Shown: positions 8,799-18,087, numbered from the stretch's first letter. The stretch: 64,000 bases of DNA from Phycisphaerae bacterium (GCA_026004655.1 BPJO01000002.1:62001-126000), one strand, 5' to 3'. A program made the numbers and translations. Notes: generated by a model not told the origin, from the sequence alone.

Positions 8799-8870
8799 AT
8801 GATAGTCCTTCGATTAGCGTGGGTGTTGGTGGGGGTACCAGTGTGTGTCAAGGTATGGTAAATTGAACCA

Positions 8871-9704
8871 ATGATGTCTGATCAACAGATAACAGGCGGT
8901 TCGGCGAAAAACGACGGGATTCCGGCCGGTTTGTGGATGCGATGTCCGGAATGTGGGGATATGTTGTTTAAGAAGGTTGTCGAGGAAAATTTGCACGTCT
9001 GCCCGTCATGCCAGCACCATTTTCGTATCGGAGCACGGTTGCGGGTAAAACAACTTCTGGATGAAGGAACGTTTGAGGAGCTTTTTGCGGACATTGAACC
9101 GATAGATCCTCTCGGTTTTGTGGACAAAAAGAGCTATGCCGATCGTTTGAAGGCCGAGCAGTTAAAAAGTGGAGAAAAGGACGCGCTCGTCTGCGGAAAG
9201 GGTTTTGTGAAAGGTCGTCCACTGGCGATCGGGGTAATGGACCCGAACTTCATGATGGGGTCGATGGGGTCGGTCGTCGGAGAAAAGCTGACACGAACCA
9301 TTGAGCTGGCAGCCGAGGAAAAGCTTCCGTTACTGATTGTAAGTTGTTCCGGCGGCGCTCGTATGCAGGAAAGTACGCTCAGTCTGATGCAGATGGCCAA
9401 GACCAGTGCGGCGTTGGGCAGACTGGACGAGGCCGGGTGTTTATTCATCTCGCTTTTGGCCGACCCGACGACCGGAGGAGTGACAGCCAGTTTCGCGATG
9501 TTGGGGGATTTTATCCTCGCAGAACCCAAAGCCCTGATCGGTTTTGCCGGTCCGCGGACTATCTGGAACACCATCAAACAGGAATTGCCTGAAGGGTTTC
9601 AACGGGCTGAGTTTTTGCAGGAAAAAGGGTTTGTTGACTTTATTGTCCCAAGAAAGGATTTGCGTCTGGAGATCGCCCGTCTGATTGACTATTGCGTCAA
9701 ATGA
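8871..9704 (+). CDS. accD: Acetyl-CoA carboxylase carboxyltransferase subunit beta
   Basis: The beta subunit of the carboxyltransferase of acetyl-CoA carboxylase, the first step of fatty-acid synthesis; 277 residues, normal for the family. The N-terminal zinc ribbon is complete ([10 protein letters not shown] and [10 protein letters not shown]). The carboxyltransferase core has [24 protein letters not shown] and [16 protein letters not shown], followed by [20 protein letters not shown]. The start is ATGATG at 8871/8874. No accA is adjacent. Its 3' end overlaps the convergent deacetylase-like gene by 8 bases, so the two stop codons interlock. Confidence 0.96.
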   Translation: MMSDQQITGGSAKNDGIPAGLWMRCPECGDMLFKKVVEENLHVCPSCQHHFRIGARLRVKQLLDEGTFEELFADIEPIDPLGFVDKKSYADRLKAEQLKSGEKDALVCGKGFVKGRPLAIGVMDPNFMMGSMGSVVGEKLTRTIELAAEEKLPLLIVSCSGGARMQESTLSLMQMAKTSAALGRLDEAGCLFISLLADPTTGGVTASFAMLGDFILAEPKALIGFAGPRTIWNTIKQELPEGFQRAEFLQEKGFVDFIVPRKDLRLEIARLIDYCVK

Positions 9705-10614
9705 TGCGGGTTTCCTTGCCCTGTTTTTCAATTTGCGAGGCTACGCGAATCGTCTGCACGTGTAAAAGTGTGGTTACATGAGGGTCGCGATTATATCCCC
9801 CACCATAAACGATGCATGTTGGTATGGATAACCGGTGCGTCATTTTCAGAACGTACTCGTCACGCAGACGTATATCTTCGGTTGACAACTTCATCTGTCC
9901 AAATCGATCGTTCTCGTGAACATCAACTCCCGCGTTATAGAAAATGAGGTCAGGCTCAAACAGTTCGATCGCTCGGGGAAGCGTCTCGTGTAATCGTTCA
10001 AAATACTCGCAAGCCTTGGCGTAGCGCGACACCTCGACGTCCAACGAGCTGGGCTCTTTTCGACTCGGATAATTTTTACCTACGTGGAGTGAATAGGTAA
10101 AAACATGAGGTTGATCCGCGAACAATGCCGCAGTGCCATTACCCTGATGGGCGTCGAGGTCGATGACCATTACGTGCAAAAGGGGTTCTTCAACGTGGAG
10201 AGCACGTGTCGCAACAACGACGTCGTTAAAGACACAATATCCTTCACCCCGGTCGTAAAACGCGTGGTGAGTTCCCCCGGCCAGGTTAGCCGAAAGTCCT
10301 TCTTCCAGTGCGACCCTTGATGCCTGCACCGTACCGGAAGTGGCGGAAAGGGATCGCCTCCAGATCGTCGGATGCCAAGGCAACCCCAGACGTTGAGCCG
10401 TCAATTCATTGTAGTCCCCTGTGCGGATGGAGTTTACATATTCGGGTGCGTGCGCACGGTACAACTCCTCCAACCGTATGAATCCCGGGTCTATCACCTC
10501 TGCCAAACCCTGATCCCGGATCAGACTTGCCGATTCAGGAAACTTGCACATCGGAAAGGGATGTCCCTCGGGTAAATAGGCAAAATAGGCATCAGAGCTA
10601 AAGCACTTCATCAC
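9697..10614 (-). CDS. Histone deacetylase-fold (acetoin-utilisation/arginase-deacetylase superfamily) amidohydrolase
   Basis: A protein of 305 residues with the zinc-dependent deacetylase motifs: the His pair in [19 protein letters not shown], and zinc ligands in [13 protein letters not shown] and [13 protein letters not shown]. The C-terminal Tyr region is YGGGYNRD. The pattern is that of small class-IV-like bacterial members, which remove acetyl groups from proteins or small amines. The physiological substrate is unknown; neighbours (accD and a methyltransferase) give no clear hint. It is convergent with accD, sharing 8 bases at the 3' ends. It is downstream of the rsmE and membrane-protein pair on the same strand, 6 bases from the latter's stop, so probably in one transcript. 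Confidence 0.88.
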   Translation of the reverse strand: MMKCFSSDAYFAYLPEGHPFPMCKFPESASLIRDQGLAEVIDPGFIRLEELYRAHAPEYVNSIRTGDYNELTAQRLGLPWHPTIWRRSLSATSGTVQASRVALEEGLSANLAGGTHHAFYDRGEGYCVFNDVVVATRALHVEEPLLHVMVIDLDAHQGNGTAALFADQPHVFTYSLHVGKNYPSRKEPSSLDVEVSRYAKACEYFERLHETLPRAIELFEPDLIFYNAGVDVHENDRFGQMKLSTEDIRLRDEYVLKMTHRLSIPTCIVYGGGYNRDPHVTTLLHVQTIRVASQIEKQGKETRII

Positions 10615-10620
10615 AAGACA

Positions 10621-11250
10621 CTATAGGTCGCTGCGGTTGTGGGAGGACGGGTCTGCCCGGTCGGACGGGGATCGATATTGATACTGCTGCATCGGGGGGG
10701 GTACGTAGGGGCCCGGGAATGCGTACGGATAAGGGTGAGTCGCGTGTGAATGACGCATCGCTCGGATTAACCAAAACAGGATCAACCCGTGCAACCCCAT
10801 GATGATCATCCAGAATATACCGCCAATCACATTACCCCCGACCAAAGAAAGGAACAAAAATAAGGTCATGGGCAATAAAGCCAGGACAACCAGCATCAAC
10901 CCCAAGACTACCGGAACCCGCGATCGGGCCGTCATCAGCAGTATGCTGAGGATTAATGACGGAATCGCGTAGATCAAGGACAAGATCCCTAATGTGACGA
11001 TGACATGTTTCAGTTCGATCCCCTCGGCTTGAAGTTCGGAGATCGCTTTTTGAAAATGGGGGTCATTCTGTACTTCGGGCACCGCCAGGACCGAATCGAT
11101 GTTAAACCCCACAACCATCGTGCACCCGCCCATCAAAAGAGTCGCTAATCCGAAGATCAGAAGCAAAACCCCGGCATATCGTGCGGTGGGACCGACCGAC
11201 ACAATCGATTGGCTAGTTGGATACGGATGAGAATACGGTGGATATGTCAT
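10621..11250 (-). CDS. Hypothetical four-helix membrane protein with Pro/Tyr-rich tails
   Basis: I do not recognise a family. The 209 residues show four hydrophobic segments (about residues 25-50, 83-105, 113-136 and 141-163). Both ends are Pro/Tyr-rich, starting MTYPPYSHPYPTSQ and continuing near the end with YPYAFPGPYVPPPMQQYQY, so both tails are probably cytoplasmic and disordered. The loop between helices 1 and 2 (about 50-82) is charged. Its ATG overlaps the rsmE stop as ATGA, so it is translationally coupled to rsmE, and the deacetylase-like gene follows 6 bases after its stop. Confidence 0.7.
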   Translation of the reverse strand: MTYPPYSHPYPTSQSIVSVGPTARYAGVLLLIFGLATLLMGGCTMVVGFNIDSVLAVPEVQNDPHFQKAISELQAEGIELKHVIVTLGILSLIYAIPSLILSILLMTARSRVPVVLGLMLVVLALLPMTLFLFLSLVGGNVIGGIFWMIIMGLHGLILFWLIRAMRHSHATHPYPYAFPGPYVPPPMQQYQYRSPSDRADPSSHNRSDL

Positions 11251-11945
11251 ACGGTTTTACCACAGGCAAGAATTCCTGCCGACACGACGGCGGCGGTTTC
11301 GATCCGAAGAATCGTGCAAGTCAGACAAGCCATCGTCAAGCCTATTTCCTGAAAGTACTCGATTTCGGTCTGTGACCATCCGCCTTCGGGTCCGATGATT
11401 AAAGTGACGCTTGACGAGATTGAAGCAAAACGGGTCAACGGGGGATAAGGACCGGTCGTTAATACGATTGCGGATCCTGAAATGCCCTGTTGAATCATGG
11501 ATTTCAGATCGGTGAGAGGTTGGACCCGCATGACCCCAGGCCGACGGGACTGTTTGGCCTGACTCTTGCGCCAGACGTTCCCAACGGGAAAACTTGGCTA
11601 CACCGTCCGGGTGGACGACCGACCTCTCGGTTCGCAGGGGTATCCAGGAATCGACCCCGATTTCGCTGAGCTTTTCGACCAACCAGTCGGCGCGATCTCC
11701 CTTGGGCACAGCCGAGGCGACGACGAGAGGATGAGTGAGAGGTGTTTCCTGAAGAGTGTCGATACGGACAATGAACCTGAGGATCAAGACAGATAATGTG
11801 ACCTTGGCCAGTTCGCCCCGACCGATCGAATAGTTCGACCCGATCTCCGACCCCTAGCCGAAGAACGCTGCGGGCGTGGTGTGCTTGATCGGGCGGGATC
11901 GCGATATCGCCCGGCCCAAGAAGATCTGCCAACAGACGTCGCATA
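11247..11945 (-). CDS. rsmE: 16S rRNA m3U1498 methyltransferase RsmE, in three frames (two +1 shifts)
   Basis: SPOUT-class methyltransferase that methylates N3 of U1498 in 16S rRNA. Three consecutive pieces together cover the family. The first is MRRLLADLLGPGD through VELFDRSGRTG (PUA-like domain). The second is VVASAVPKGDRADWLVEKLS through SRWERLAQES. The third is KQSRRPGVMRVQ through LIIGPEGGWSQTEIEYF and ILRIETAAVVSAG, the SAM-binding trefoil knot. Both shifts are single extra bases and both lie in GGCCAA: ACT-GGC-CAA (about 11800) should be ACT-GCC-AAG, and TCA-GGC-CAA (about 11555) should be TCA-GCC-AAA, which restores ESAKQSRR. Corrected length is about 232 residues, normal. The ATG at 11945 is the only good start. 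The gene overlaps the membrane gene by 4 bases. Confidence 0.8.
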
Positions 11946-12038
11946 GAAATGATTGTGACGCAAGACGGATTGGCTTCAAGCCGGGATGGAGTTATTCTCG
12001 ATAATGTGTCATAAGAGGCTGTCAAGGATGGATTTGAA

Positions 12039-12873
12039 GTGACCCGGATTGAAAAAGATCTTCCTGATCCACTAGAGACGTCGGGGGGGGCTTCTGCTAG
12101 CGATCCCGATGAGCTTGTTGCACAACTGGCCGAGGATGCGATCGATCGGCTTTTAGAGGAGACGGAAAAAGGGTTGATTCCTCCCCGTCCAAAACCCCCA
12201 GGACGATCCGTTGAACGAGCTAGAGCCCTCCGATCCGTCGGGGAAGGATTCGGTTCAAGGGGTCGGTCGTTTCGGATCCTACCGACGGTTCCGTGCAGAC
12301 GACCGATCCTTCAGTGTTAGGAGCTGACAAGGGGGGGGGCAACATCGTCGGTGGAGGTTCACAATGCTCCGAATCAAGACGTTGCAGGGTCGTCGGATAT
12401 ACTGAACGAGGTTCAGGAAGGGCTTGGTTCTGTCCTCGGGTCGTTGGGGGGTCAAGACGTTTCTGAGAATACGGCTGGTCCGTCCGATAGCACTGACAAC
12501 TCTGTGTCAGTCCCGGTGGAAAATGCTCCTGAAACCTCATTACCTATGCCCCCCCCCGGTGGACGTTCCCCCGGAGATTGCCAACGATGATGGTCACGGA
12601 GGGTCGGATGAGTCATCGGAATCGGTGTCCGGGGATCCTACTGAATCGACGGATCAATCAGATCTAACGGGTGACGTACGAAAACTTCTGATAGAACATC
12701 CTCAAGCCTCTTCGAAATCTTTGTTGGTATCGGTCCTGCTTGTACCTTTAAAGCTGGTCAACGCCCCATTTACGGGGTTGTCGGACCAGACCCGGGATGT
12801 GTTGGGACAGATCGGTTTGATTACGCTCGTCAATGCACTAGCGATTCTGGTATACGTCTTGATTTTCCGGTGA
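12039..12873 (+). CDS. Hypothetical acidic, disordered protein with a C-terminal membrane helix; four +1 shifts
   Basis: Not a family I recognise. The N-terminal part (GTG start at 12039) has an acidic helix LVAQLAEDAIDRLLEETEKG and a Pro-rich linker. A long low-complexity region rich in Asp, Ser, Gly and Thr follows. The C-terminal part has RKLLIEHPQASSKSLLVSVL and ends with a hydrophobic helix (IGLITLVNALAILVYVLIF). The frame moves +1 four times: near AAAACCCCCA (12191-12200), near CAAGGGGTCGG (about 12257-12263), at a run of nine G (about 12330-12338) and at a run of nine C (about 12549-12557). Reading through all four gives compositionally uniform acidic protein of about 277 residues. Either the consensus is wrong at G/C runs or the runs vary in the population. 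Confidence 0.55.
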
Positions 12874-12878
12874 ACGTC

Positions 12879-13856
12879 TCACCCCGGAGGGAACCGGATC
12901 ATGGCAAGTCGCTGATGAACCTGTTGAAACCCATGTCGGTAATAAAGTCGAATGGCTGGGGTATTCATGGAATCAACCGCAAGGGCAAGATGCTTCAGCC
13001 TGCGGTTTGCGGTGTGATGAAGGGCTAGCTTCAAGAGATAGTCGCCATACCCTTTACCGCGTGCTTGTGGCGCCAAACCGATGTAAACGATTTCCATCAT
13101 GGAATGTTGATGCAAAGGTGCCAGCAGTAGCACGCCGGCTTCGTGATTTCGATCCCTCAGGCAAAACCAAAGCTGCGGATCGAAGTCACCCGACGCCTTG
13201 TGTCCCCGGATGATATCGTCGATGTGACGTTTGCCATGTAAAACCGGACAATCCAGGGACTGCTCATAACTATCGAGGATTCCCCGGGCAAACCCCGCGT
13301 GTGTTTCGGGTGAATAGCAAAGTAAATCACAACCGAGAGGTAAACTCGGTTCTTGAAATGAACGAGGAACCGCTTTCTGGAGGTACATCAGAGTGGCGAG
13401 GTCCGAAAAACTTCGATCGCGAAGCCCTTGTGCGGTTTGCAAATCGGATAATTCCAAGAGGATTTGTACGATCGGTTGCTCGGACGAAAAAATCCTCTGA
13501 CAGGCCTGATCGACGCACCGAACGATTAGGTCTGCCAAGACACACGACCCTCCCGACGGACTGGTCATCATCAGAACCGTTTGACCGGGGTTCGGAACGG
13601 GTAGACATACCGCCCATAGACGCGATTCTGACCAAGCGGTCTGCATGGTCGATAAATCGATCCCGTGATGGTGTGCGAAATCGATAAACTCACGAACCGC
13701 AGCCGGGGGAGCAGGATGAGAACGACTTCCTAACAAAAGAGCCAAAGCATCAAAAATCTCTTCCCCTCGAACGGGTCGAATGACCGCCGTACTCCGCGGA
13801 TCGTCGCGCCAACGAAAGAGATTTGACAGCCCGCTCACAACTTCTGACAATACCAT
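12879..13856 (-). CDS. GNAT-family acetyltransferase (two-domain)
   Basis: The C-terminal GNAT domain is clear: MMEIVYIGLAPQARGKGYGD is the acetyl-CoA binding motif A (Q/R-x-x-G-x-G/A), followed by LALAVDSMNTPAIRLYYRHGF (motif B). The N-terminal half (VIRPVRGEEIFDALALLLG) looks like a second, degenerate GNAT repeat. The ATG at 13856 gives 325 residues; a TTG at 13913 would add 19 residues but lies only 30 bases from the divergent gene. The protein is predicted cytoplasmic and its acceptor is unknown. It is convergent with the disordered-protein gene upstream (5 bases apart) and divergent from the secreted protein at 13943. Confidence 0.8.
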   Translation of the reverse strand: MVLSEVVSGLSNLFRWRDDPRSTAVIRPVRGEEIFDALALLLGSRSHPAPPAAVREFIDFAHHHGIDLSTMQTAWSESRLWAVCLPVPNPGQTVLMMTSPSGGSCVLADLIVRCVDQACQRIFSSEQPIVQILLELSDLQTAQGLRDRSFSDLATLMYLQKAVPRSFQEPSLPLGCDLLCYSPETHAGFARGILDSYEQSLDCPVLHGKRHIDDIIRGHKASGDFDPQLWFCLRDRNHEAGVLLLAPLHQHSMMEIVYIGLAPQARGKGYGDYLLKLALHHTANRRLKHLALAVDSMNTPAIRLYYRHGFQQVHQRLAMIRFPPG

Positions 13857-13942
13857 GACGGGTCGGACCGTCCAACGGACAGTTCTTAACCCGTGAATTG
13901 AGCGGAGTTTCAATCAGGTATTCTCGTCCCGGGATCCGCACC

Positions 13943-14581
13943 ATGATAAATCATCGACGATCGGTTGTGCTAATATGGACTGTTTTGGCTGGTTTCACGC
14001 AAGGTTTGTGGGCTTACCCCGAACCAAGTCCTTATCCGGTCAGTTGGGAGCTGAAGTTCGAATACGACACCCCTCGACGGATCGTGGTCGAAGTGCCCGG
14101 TTCCCTCACCCCCAAAGCCTACTGGTACATGACCTACACCGTCACCAATCAAACGGATCAGGATCGTGAGTTTTTCCCCCTGTTCACGCTTGTGACCAAA
14201 GACGGAAAAGCGATTCGATCGGATAAAGGAGTTCCCAAAGCCGTATTCGATAAAATCAAGAATCGTACCGGGAATAAACTTCTGGAATCTCCGATCCAAG
14301 TGGCCGACATTCTTCGTGTCGGCGAGGATCAAGCCAAGGATAGCGTTGCGATCTGGGAAGAACCCCATCCAGAAATGGGCACTTTTTCCATCTTTGTGAC
14401 CGGTCTTTCCGGAGAAAGTGCCACCGTAATCGGATCGGACGGAAAACCCGTGACCGACAAGGACGGGAAACCGATCATCTTGTTCAAGACGCTTCAGCTG
14501 GACTATACCGTCTCGGGGGATGAGGTGTATCCGGGAATCGACCCGATCCGCAAAACGCACTGGCGCTGGGTGATGCGTTGA
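13943..14581 (+). CDS. Hypothetical secreted protein
   Basis: I do not recognise a named family. MINHRRSVVLIWTVLAGFTQ is a clear Sec signal peptide (cleavage likely after GLWA), which supports the ATG at 13943. The mature part (about 190 residues) has beta-rich sequence: VSWELKFEYDTPRRIVVEVP, then YWYMTYTVTNQTDQDREFFP (an Ig-like or cohesin-like strand pattern), ending with a short motif GIDPIRKTHWRWVMR. Proteins of this general shape are common in planctomycete-type genomes. No catalytic motif is seen. It is divergent from the GNAT gene and 112 bases before lpxI. Confidence 0.65.
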   Translation: MINHRRSVVLIWTVLAGFTQGLWAYPEPSPYPVSWELKFEYDTPRRIVVEVPGSLTPKAYWYMTYTVTNQTDQDREFFPLFTLVTKDGKAIRSDKGVPKAVFDKIKNRTGNKLLESPIQVADILRVGEDQAKDSVAIWEEPHPEMGTFSIFVTGLSGESATVIGSDGKPVTDKDGKPIILFKTLQLDYTVSGDEVYPGIDPIRKTHWRWVMR

Positions 14582-14693
14582 GAACCGTCAGCTTGTTCTG
14601 CTGATTATCTTCATGGGCACCCTTGGATGACGGATCGGCAGCGGGCTTGAATAATCGGTCATCGCCATGTTGCGATCGGGTCAGAAAAAGAAC

Positions 14694-15573
14694 ATGCAAA
14701 CCGTTCCCCCCACCTTGGGAATTATTGCCGGGGAGGGAATTTTTCCTTTCCTGGTCGCCCGGGGTGCTCGTCGTGCTGGGTTGCGGACGGTGGCGTTGGC
14801 TTTGAAAGGCAGTGCCTGGCCTGATCTGAAACACGAAGTGGATGTGTATCATCCCGTCGGGGTTACTCGCTTGGGGTCGTGGATCCGGGCGTTACGTCGG
14901 TATGGTTGCCAGGAAACCATCATGGTCGGACGGGTGAGAAAAGTTCAACTGTATCAACGATGGGCATTGCTGCAATATATTCCTGATGTCCGAACGTTAC
15001 GGTTGTTTTTGAAACAAGTCCGGCGTGATAAACGAGATCAGACACTGTTGCAGGGGGGTCGTCAAAGAGCTAGAGGAAGAGGGTTTTGCATTGAGTGATT
15101 CGACCAAATACTGCCCGGAACACCTGACCACTCCAGGGGTCATGACCCGACACCAGCCCACTGACCGACAATGGGCGGACATCCGTTTCGGGTATGAGCT
15201 TGGTCTGACACTCAGTCGATTGCAGATCGGTCAGGCCATCGCGATTGCCGATCAGAATGTCTTGGCCGTCGAAGCTTTGGAAGGAACCGACCGAATGATC
15301 GAGCGGGCTGGTTCGTTGTGTCGTAAGGGGGGATGGACTTTGATCAAGGTCGCGAACACCCACGCGGACATGCGTATTGACGTTCCTACCATCGGAGTGA
15401 CCACGATCGAGAAACTCAAATCGGCCAACGCGGGGTGTCTGGTCCTGACGCCGGGGCAGACCATTATGTTGGAAAAACCCAAAGTCCTTGAACTGGCGGA
15501 TCGGTTCAGGATCGCGATCGTTGGGTATGATCCATCGTTTTTCAAGTCCGAATCGGTGTCATCACCGACCTGA
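14694..15573 (+). CDS. lpxI: LpxI-type UDP-2,3-diacylglucosamine pyrophosphatase, split by a +1 frameshift
   Basis: LpxI hydrolyses UDP-2,3-diacylglucosamine to lipid X in lipid A synthesis, the alternative to LpxH. The N-terminal part starts TLGIIAGEGIFPFLVARGAR, the family signature, and continues to RRDKRDQTLLQG. The second part contains GVVKELEEEGFAL, then RQWADIRFGYELGLTLSRLQ, IADQNVLAVEALEGTDRMI and DVPTIGVTTIEKL, all typical of the C-terminal catalytic domain. The two are offset by +1 at the run CAGGGGGGTC (15053-15058); removing one G joins them into about 292 residues. The ATG at 14694 is preferred. It overlaps the convergent receiver-like gene by 32 bases. With kdsA it implies a lipid A-containing outer membrane. 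Confidence 0.85.
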
Positions 15574-16021
15574 GAACTTTTGGTCGGTCCTGAGACGATC
15601 GAATGACAGACGGAAGACTTTTCTGAACGTCAATCGGCGAAATCCCCAATACATCACGCAATTGTTCATCTCGGTAGGGCATGAATAACAACGAATGAAT
15701 CACTTGCTTGGAAACCGCATCATAAACCCCGTTGATGGCGTCGGGGTTTGCTATCATCACTCGTTTGACCCCCGGAAGATGTTGCTGTGCTTCTTGGAGG
15801 ATTTTCAGGGAAGGATCTTTGGGGTTTTCCCGTTCGACCAAAACAATATCCACTTGTTTGTATAGTCGGATGGCGGCTTCGATGGTGGCTTGATCCCGAG
15901 CGGCGATCATTTCAACATCCCGACCCGTGATCTTCTTAATGTTTTCGAAAAGAGTGTGAGACTCAAAATAAAAGAGAATGCGTTTTCTTCGATTTGTCAC
16001 GGAACCGACCTTTCCATGCAA
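15542..16021 (-). CDS. Stand-alone CheY-like (receiver-fold) protein lacking the phosphoacceptor Asp
   Basis: The protein has 159 residues. From about residue 13 the order is beta strand (RILFYFE), helix, strand (VEMIAARD), helix, strand (QVDIVLVERENPKDP), helix, strand (VKRVMIAN) and so on to RDEQLRDVLGI, the alternating layout of response-regulator receiver domains. At the end of strand 3, where phosphorylatable Asp is expected, the sequence reads VLVERE, so Glu replaces Asp; the acidic pair after strand 1 is FESH rather than DD. It may therefore be a pseudo-receiver that signals by protein contact. There is no DNA-binding domain. The 3' end overlaps lpxI by 32 bases. Family call is moderate and rests on layout. 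Confidence 0.45.
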   Translation of the reverse strand: MHGKVGSVTNRRKRILFYFESHTLFENIKKITGRDVEMIAARDQATIEAAIRLYKQVDIVLVERENPKDPSLKILQEAQQHLPGVKRVMIANPDAINGVYDAVSKQVIHSLLFMPYRDEQLRDVLGISPIDVQKSLPSVIRSSQDRPKVLRSVMTPIRT

Positions 16022-16157
16022 CAGGCAGAATCAATCCGAAGGAGCATCAACTTTTCCAGCCGAATGCTCCTGACAGTCCTCATATCGAATCCAAATCGGT
16101 CGAGCTTGAGCAACTTCGTTATAATTTTCACAAAACGGAGTGCTGTACATCTCATTC

Positions 16158-16195
16158 TGTAAAAACTTTCGAATTATCGACTTATGTAAAAACTT
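16158..16195. repeat. Pair of 11-base direct repeats (TGTAAAAACTT)
   Basis: TGTAAAAACTT occurs at 16158-16168 and 16185-16195, 27 bases apart start to start, in the 208-base gap between the receiver-like gene and nuoD. The gap is AT-rich. It is upstream of the receiver-like gene (reverse strand), so the repeats could be binding sites for a regulator of that gene. No clear promoter hexamers with good spacing were found. Confidence 0.4.
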
Positions 16196-16229
16196 GTTAG
16201 ACGTATTTGCGACATATAGGAACAACAGG

Positions 16230-17426
16230 CTATCGGTCCACTTCGCCCATGACGATATCGATCGAACCGATGATCGCCGGGATGTCGGCAATCAACACTC
16301 CCCGGACCAGTTCGGGTAAGATAGAGAGGTTAACAAAGCTCGGTCCTCGAATTTTGACCCGTTGTGGGATCGGACCGCCAGCACTTTCGATGTAGAATCC
16401 CAGGTGTCCGCGGGGGTTTTCGGCTTCGACGTAAATTTCGCCCGGAGGAACTTTCATGTTCCGTGGAAGTTTGGCCCGGAAAAGCCCCGAAGGCATCATC
16501 CGGACACATTGACGGATGATTCGACAGCATTCCTTCATCTCGGCCATCTTGACCCAGTACCGGTCCCAGCAGTCCCCCAGTTGACCGGCCTCGCCGCGTC
16601 CAACAATCACGTCAAATTCCAGTTCCGGATACACGCTATAGGGTCGATCCCGGCGTAAATCCAAGGGGACTCCGCTTGCACGGATGCACGGTCCGGATAA
16701 CGCATAATCAATCGCTAGGGACTTTGAAATCACCCCAAGCCCTGCGGTCCGTTTGACGAAAATGCGATTCCAGGTCAACAACCGGTTATATTCGTCGATT
16801 TTAGGTTCAAAGTAATCCAAAAACTCGATCAGTTTGTCTTCAAACCCGGGTGGTAGATCCCACGTGACCCCCCCGATGTTGATATAGCTCAGGGTCAGAC
16901 GGGCGCCGCACATCTGTTCGAACAAGTCCAGAATGTATTCCCGTTCGCGAAACGCATACAGGAACGGGGTAAAGGCCCCCATGTCCAGACCATACGTCCC
17001 AAAACTGACTAGGTGAGACGCAATCCGGTTCAACTCGCAGGCAATGACCCGAATAAACTCCGCCCGTCTTGGGACGCTGATACCGGCTAGTTGCTCCACA
17101 GCCATCGACCAAGCCAGGTTGTTGTTCATCGCCGACAGATAATCCAGACGATCGGTGTACCCGATGAACTGATAATAAGGGAGATTTTCCCCGATTTTCT
17201 CCTTGCACCGATGAAGATATCCCAAATGAGGAGTGGCTTGCAGGACGGATTCACCGTCGGTCCGTAATTCGATCCTCAGGACCCCGTGGGTCGAGGGGTG
17301 CTGCGGACCCATATTCACGATCATTTCTTCGGATTCAACATCACCGGGCGGTTCGATCGGTTCATCGATCCAACCGTCTCCACCCAGAAGGGAAAAGGTC
17401 CTGACCTGGTCCTGCGAGTGACTCAC
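16230..17426 (-). CDS. nuoD: NADH-quinone oxidoreductase subunit D (complex I 49-kDa homolog)
   Basis: Core quinone-site subunit of complex I. The signature NMGPQHPSTHGVLRIELRTDG is near the N-terminus, then HLGYLHRCKEKIGE, TDRLDYLSAMNNN, and FVKRTAGLGVISKSLAIDYALSGPCIRASG. The C-terminal part has HLGFYIESAGGPIPQRVKIR, and the protein ends DIPAIIGSIDIVMGEVDR, with the conserved D-D/R end. The start is uncertain: the frame is open to 17495, only 15 bases from the divergent PAP2 gene, so the GTG at 17426 is preferred (398 residues). No other nuo gene is in the window, so this is an orphan subunit rather than part of a nuoA-N operon. Confidence 0.93.
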   Translation of the reverse strand: MSHSQDQVRTFSLLGGDGWIDEPIEPPGDVESEEMIVNMGPQHPSTHGVLRIELRTDGESVLQATPHLGYLHRCKEKIGENLPYYQFIGYTDRLDYLSAMNNNLAWSMAVEQLAGISVPRRAEFIRVIACELNRIASHLVSFGTYGLDMGAFTPFLYAFREREYILDLFEQMCGARLTLSYINIGGVTWDLPPGFEDKLIEFLDYFEPKIDEYNRLLTWNRIFVKRTAGLGVISKSLAIDYALSGPCIRASGVPLDLRRDRPYSVYPELEFDVIVGRGEAGQLGDCWDRYWVKMAEMKECCRIIRQCVRMMPSGLFRAKLPRNMKVPPGEIYVEAENPRGHLGFYIESAGGPIPQRVKIRGPSFVNLSILPELVRGVLIADIPAIIGSIDIVMGEVDR

Positions 17427-17510
17427 CCCTACGATAGTAGGATCATCCGGACGACATGCAAGACGCTTGACTTGATCCCGGGTCGAGAATCGCATACACC
17501 CTGCTCCAAC

Positions 17511-18074
17511 ATGAATGAATGGGTTTTGGTCAGTCTATTGGTCCTTGCTGCGAGTTTCATGATCCTGGAGATGCGGGGTGTGAATGTCGTCCTGGAGTTG
17601 AAGTTCAAAGGTGACATCAAACGGGAAAGCCAATGGTTGGCGCAGTTCGGACAAGCGGTGGCGACCGTCTCAGCGTCGGCTTTGATCTATGCGTTTGAAC
17701 CGAACGACTGGAAAAAACCCCTGGCCGTCTGCGCGACCGTTCTTTCAGCCAGTTTGAGTGTCTATATCATTAAACGTCTGACCGGACGAGTCAGACCCCG
17801 ACGTGAGAACGCAGGAAAGTTCCTCGGGCCTTCCTGGACTCATGCCAATTGGCGTGAAAGCTTTCCGTCCAGCCACTCGGCCTGTGCCATCGCGCTGAGT
17901 GTCAGTCTGTCGATCCTCTATCCTCAAGCCATGACGGTCTTTTGGAGTTTGGGAATCATCACAGCCTTGCTACGTTATCTGATGGACGCCCACTGGCCCA
18001 GTGATGTACTTTGTGGAATCGCTTGGGGATATTTTGTCGGACACGTCGGGATGAAACTATGGGGCTTTGAATAG
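17511..18074 (+). CDS. PAP2-superfamily membrane phosphatase
   Basis: An integral-membrane phosphatase of 187 residues. The three PAP2 motifs are present: IIKRLTGRVRPRRE (motif 1, K-x6-RP), SFPSSHSAC (motif 2, PSSHS in place of PSGH) and LLRYLMDAHWPSDVLCG (motif 3, R-x5-H-x3-D). About five membrane helices are seen, the first at MNEWVLVSLLVLAASFMILE, which supports the ATG at 17511. Such enzymes dephosphorylate undecaprenyl pyrophosphate, phosphatidate or similar lipid phosphates on the outer face of the inner membrane. An undecaprenyl-phosphate recycling role is plausible but unproven. It is divergent from nuoD and 13 bases upstream of the next gene. Confidence 0.85.
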   Translation: MNEWVLVSLLVLAASFMILEMRGVNVVLELKFKGDIKRESQWLAQFGQAVATVSASALIYAFEPNDWKKPLAVCATVLSASLSVYIIKRLTGRVRPRRENAGKFLGPSWTHANWRESFPSSHSACAIALSVSLSILYPQAMTVFWSLGIITALLRYLMDAHWPSDVLCGIAWGYFVGHVGMKLWGFE

Positions 18075-18087
18075 AATCTCTGAACCC

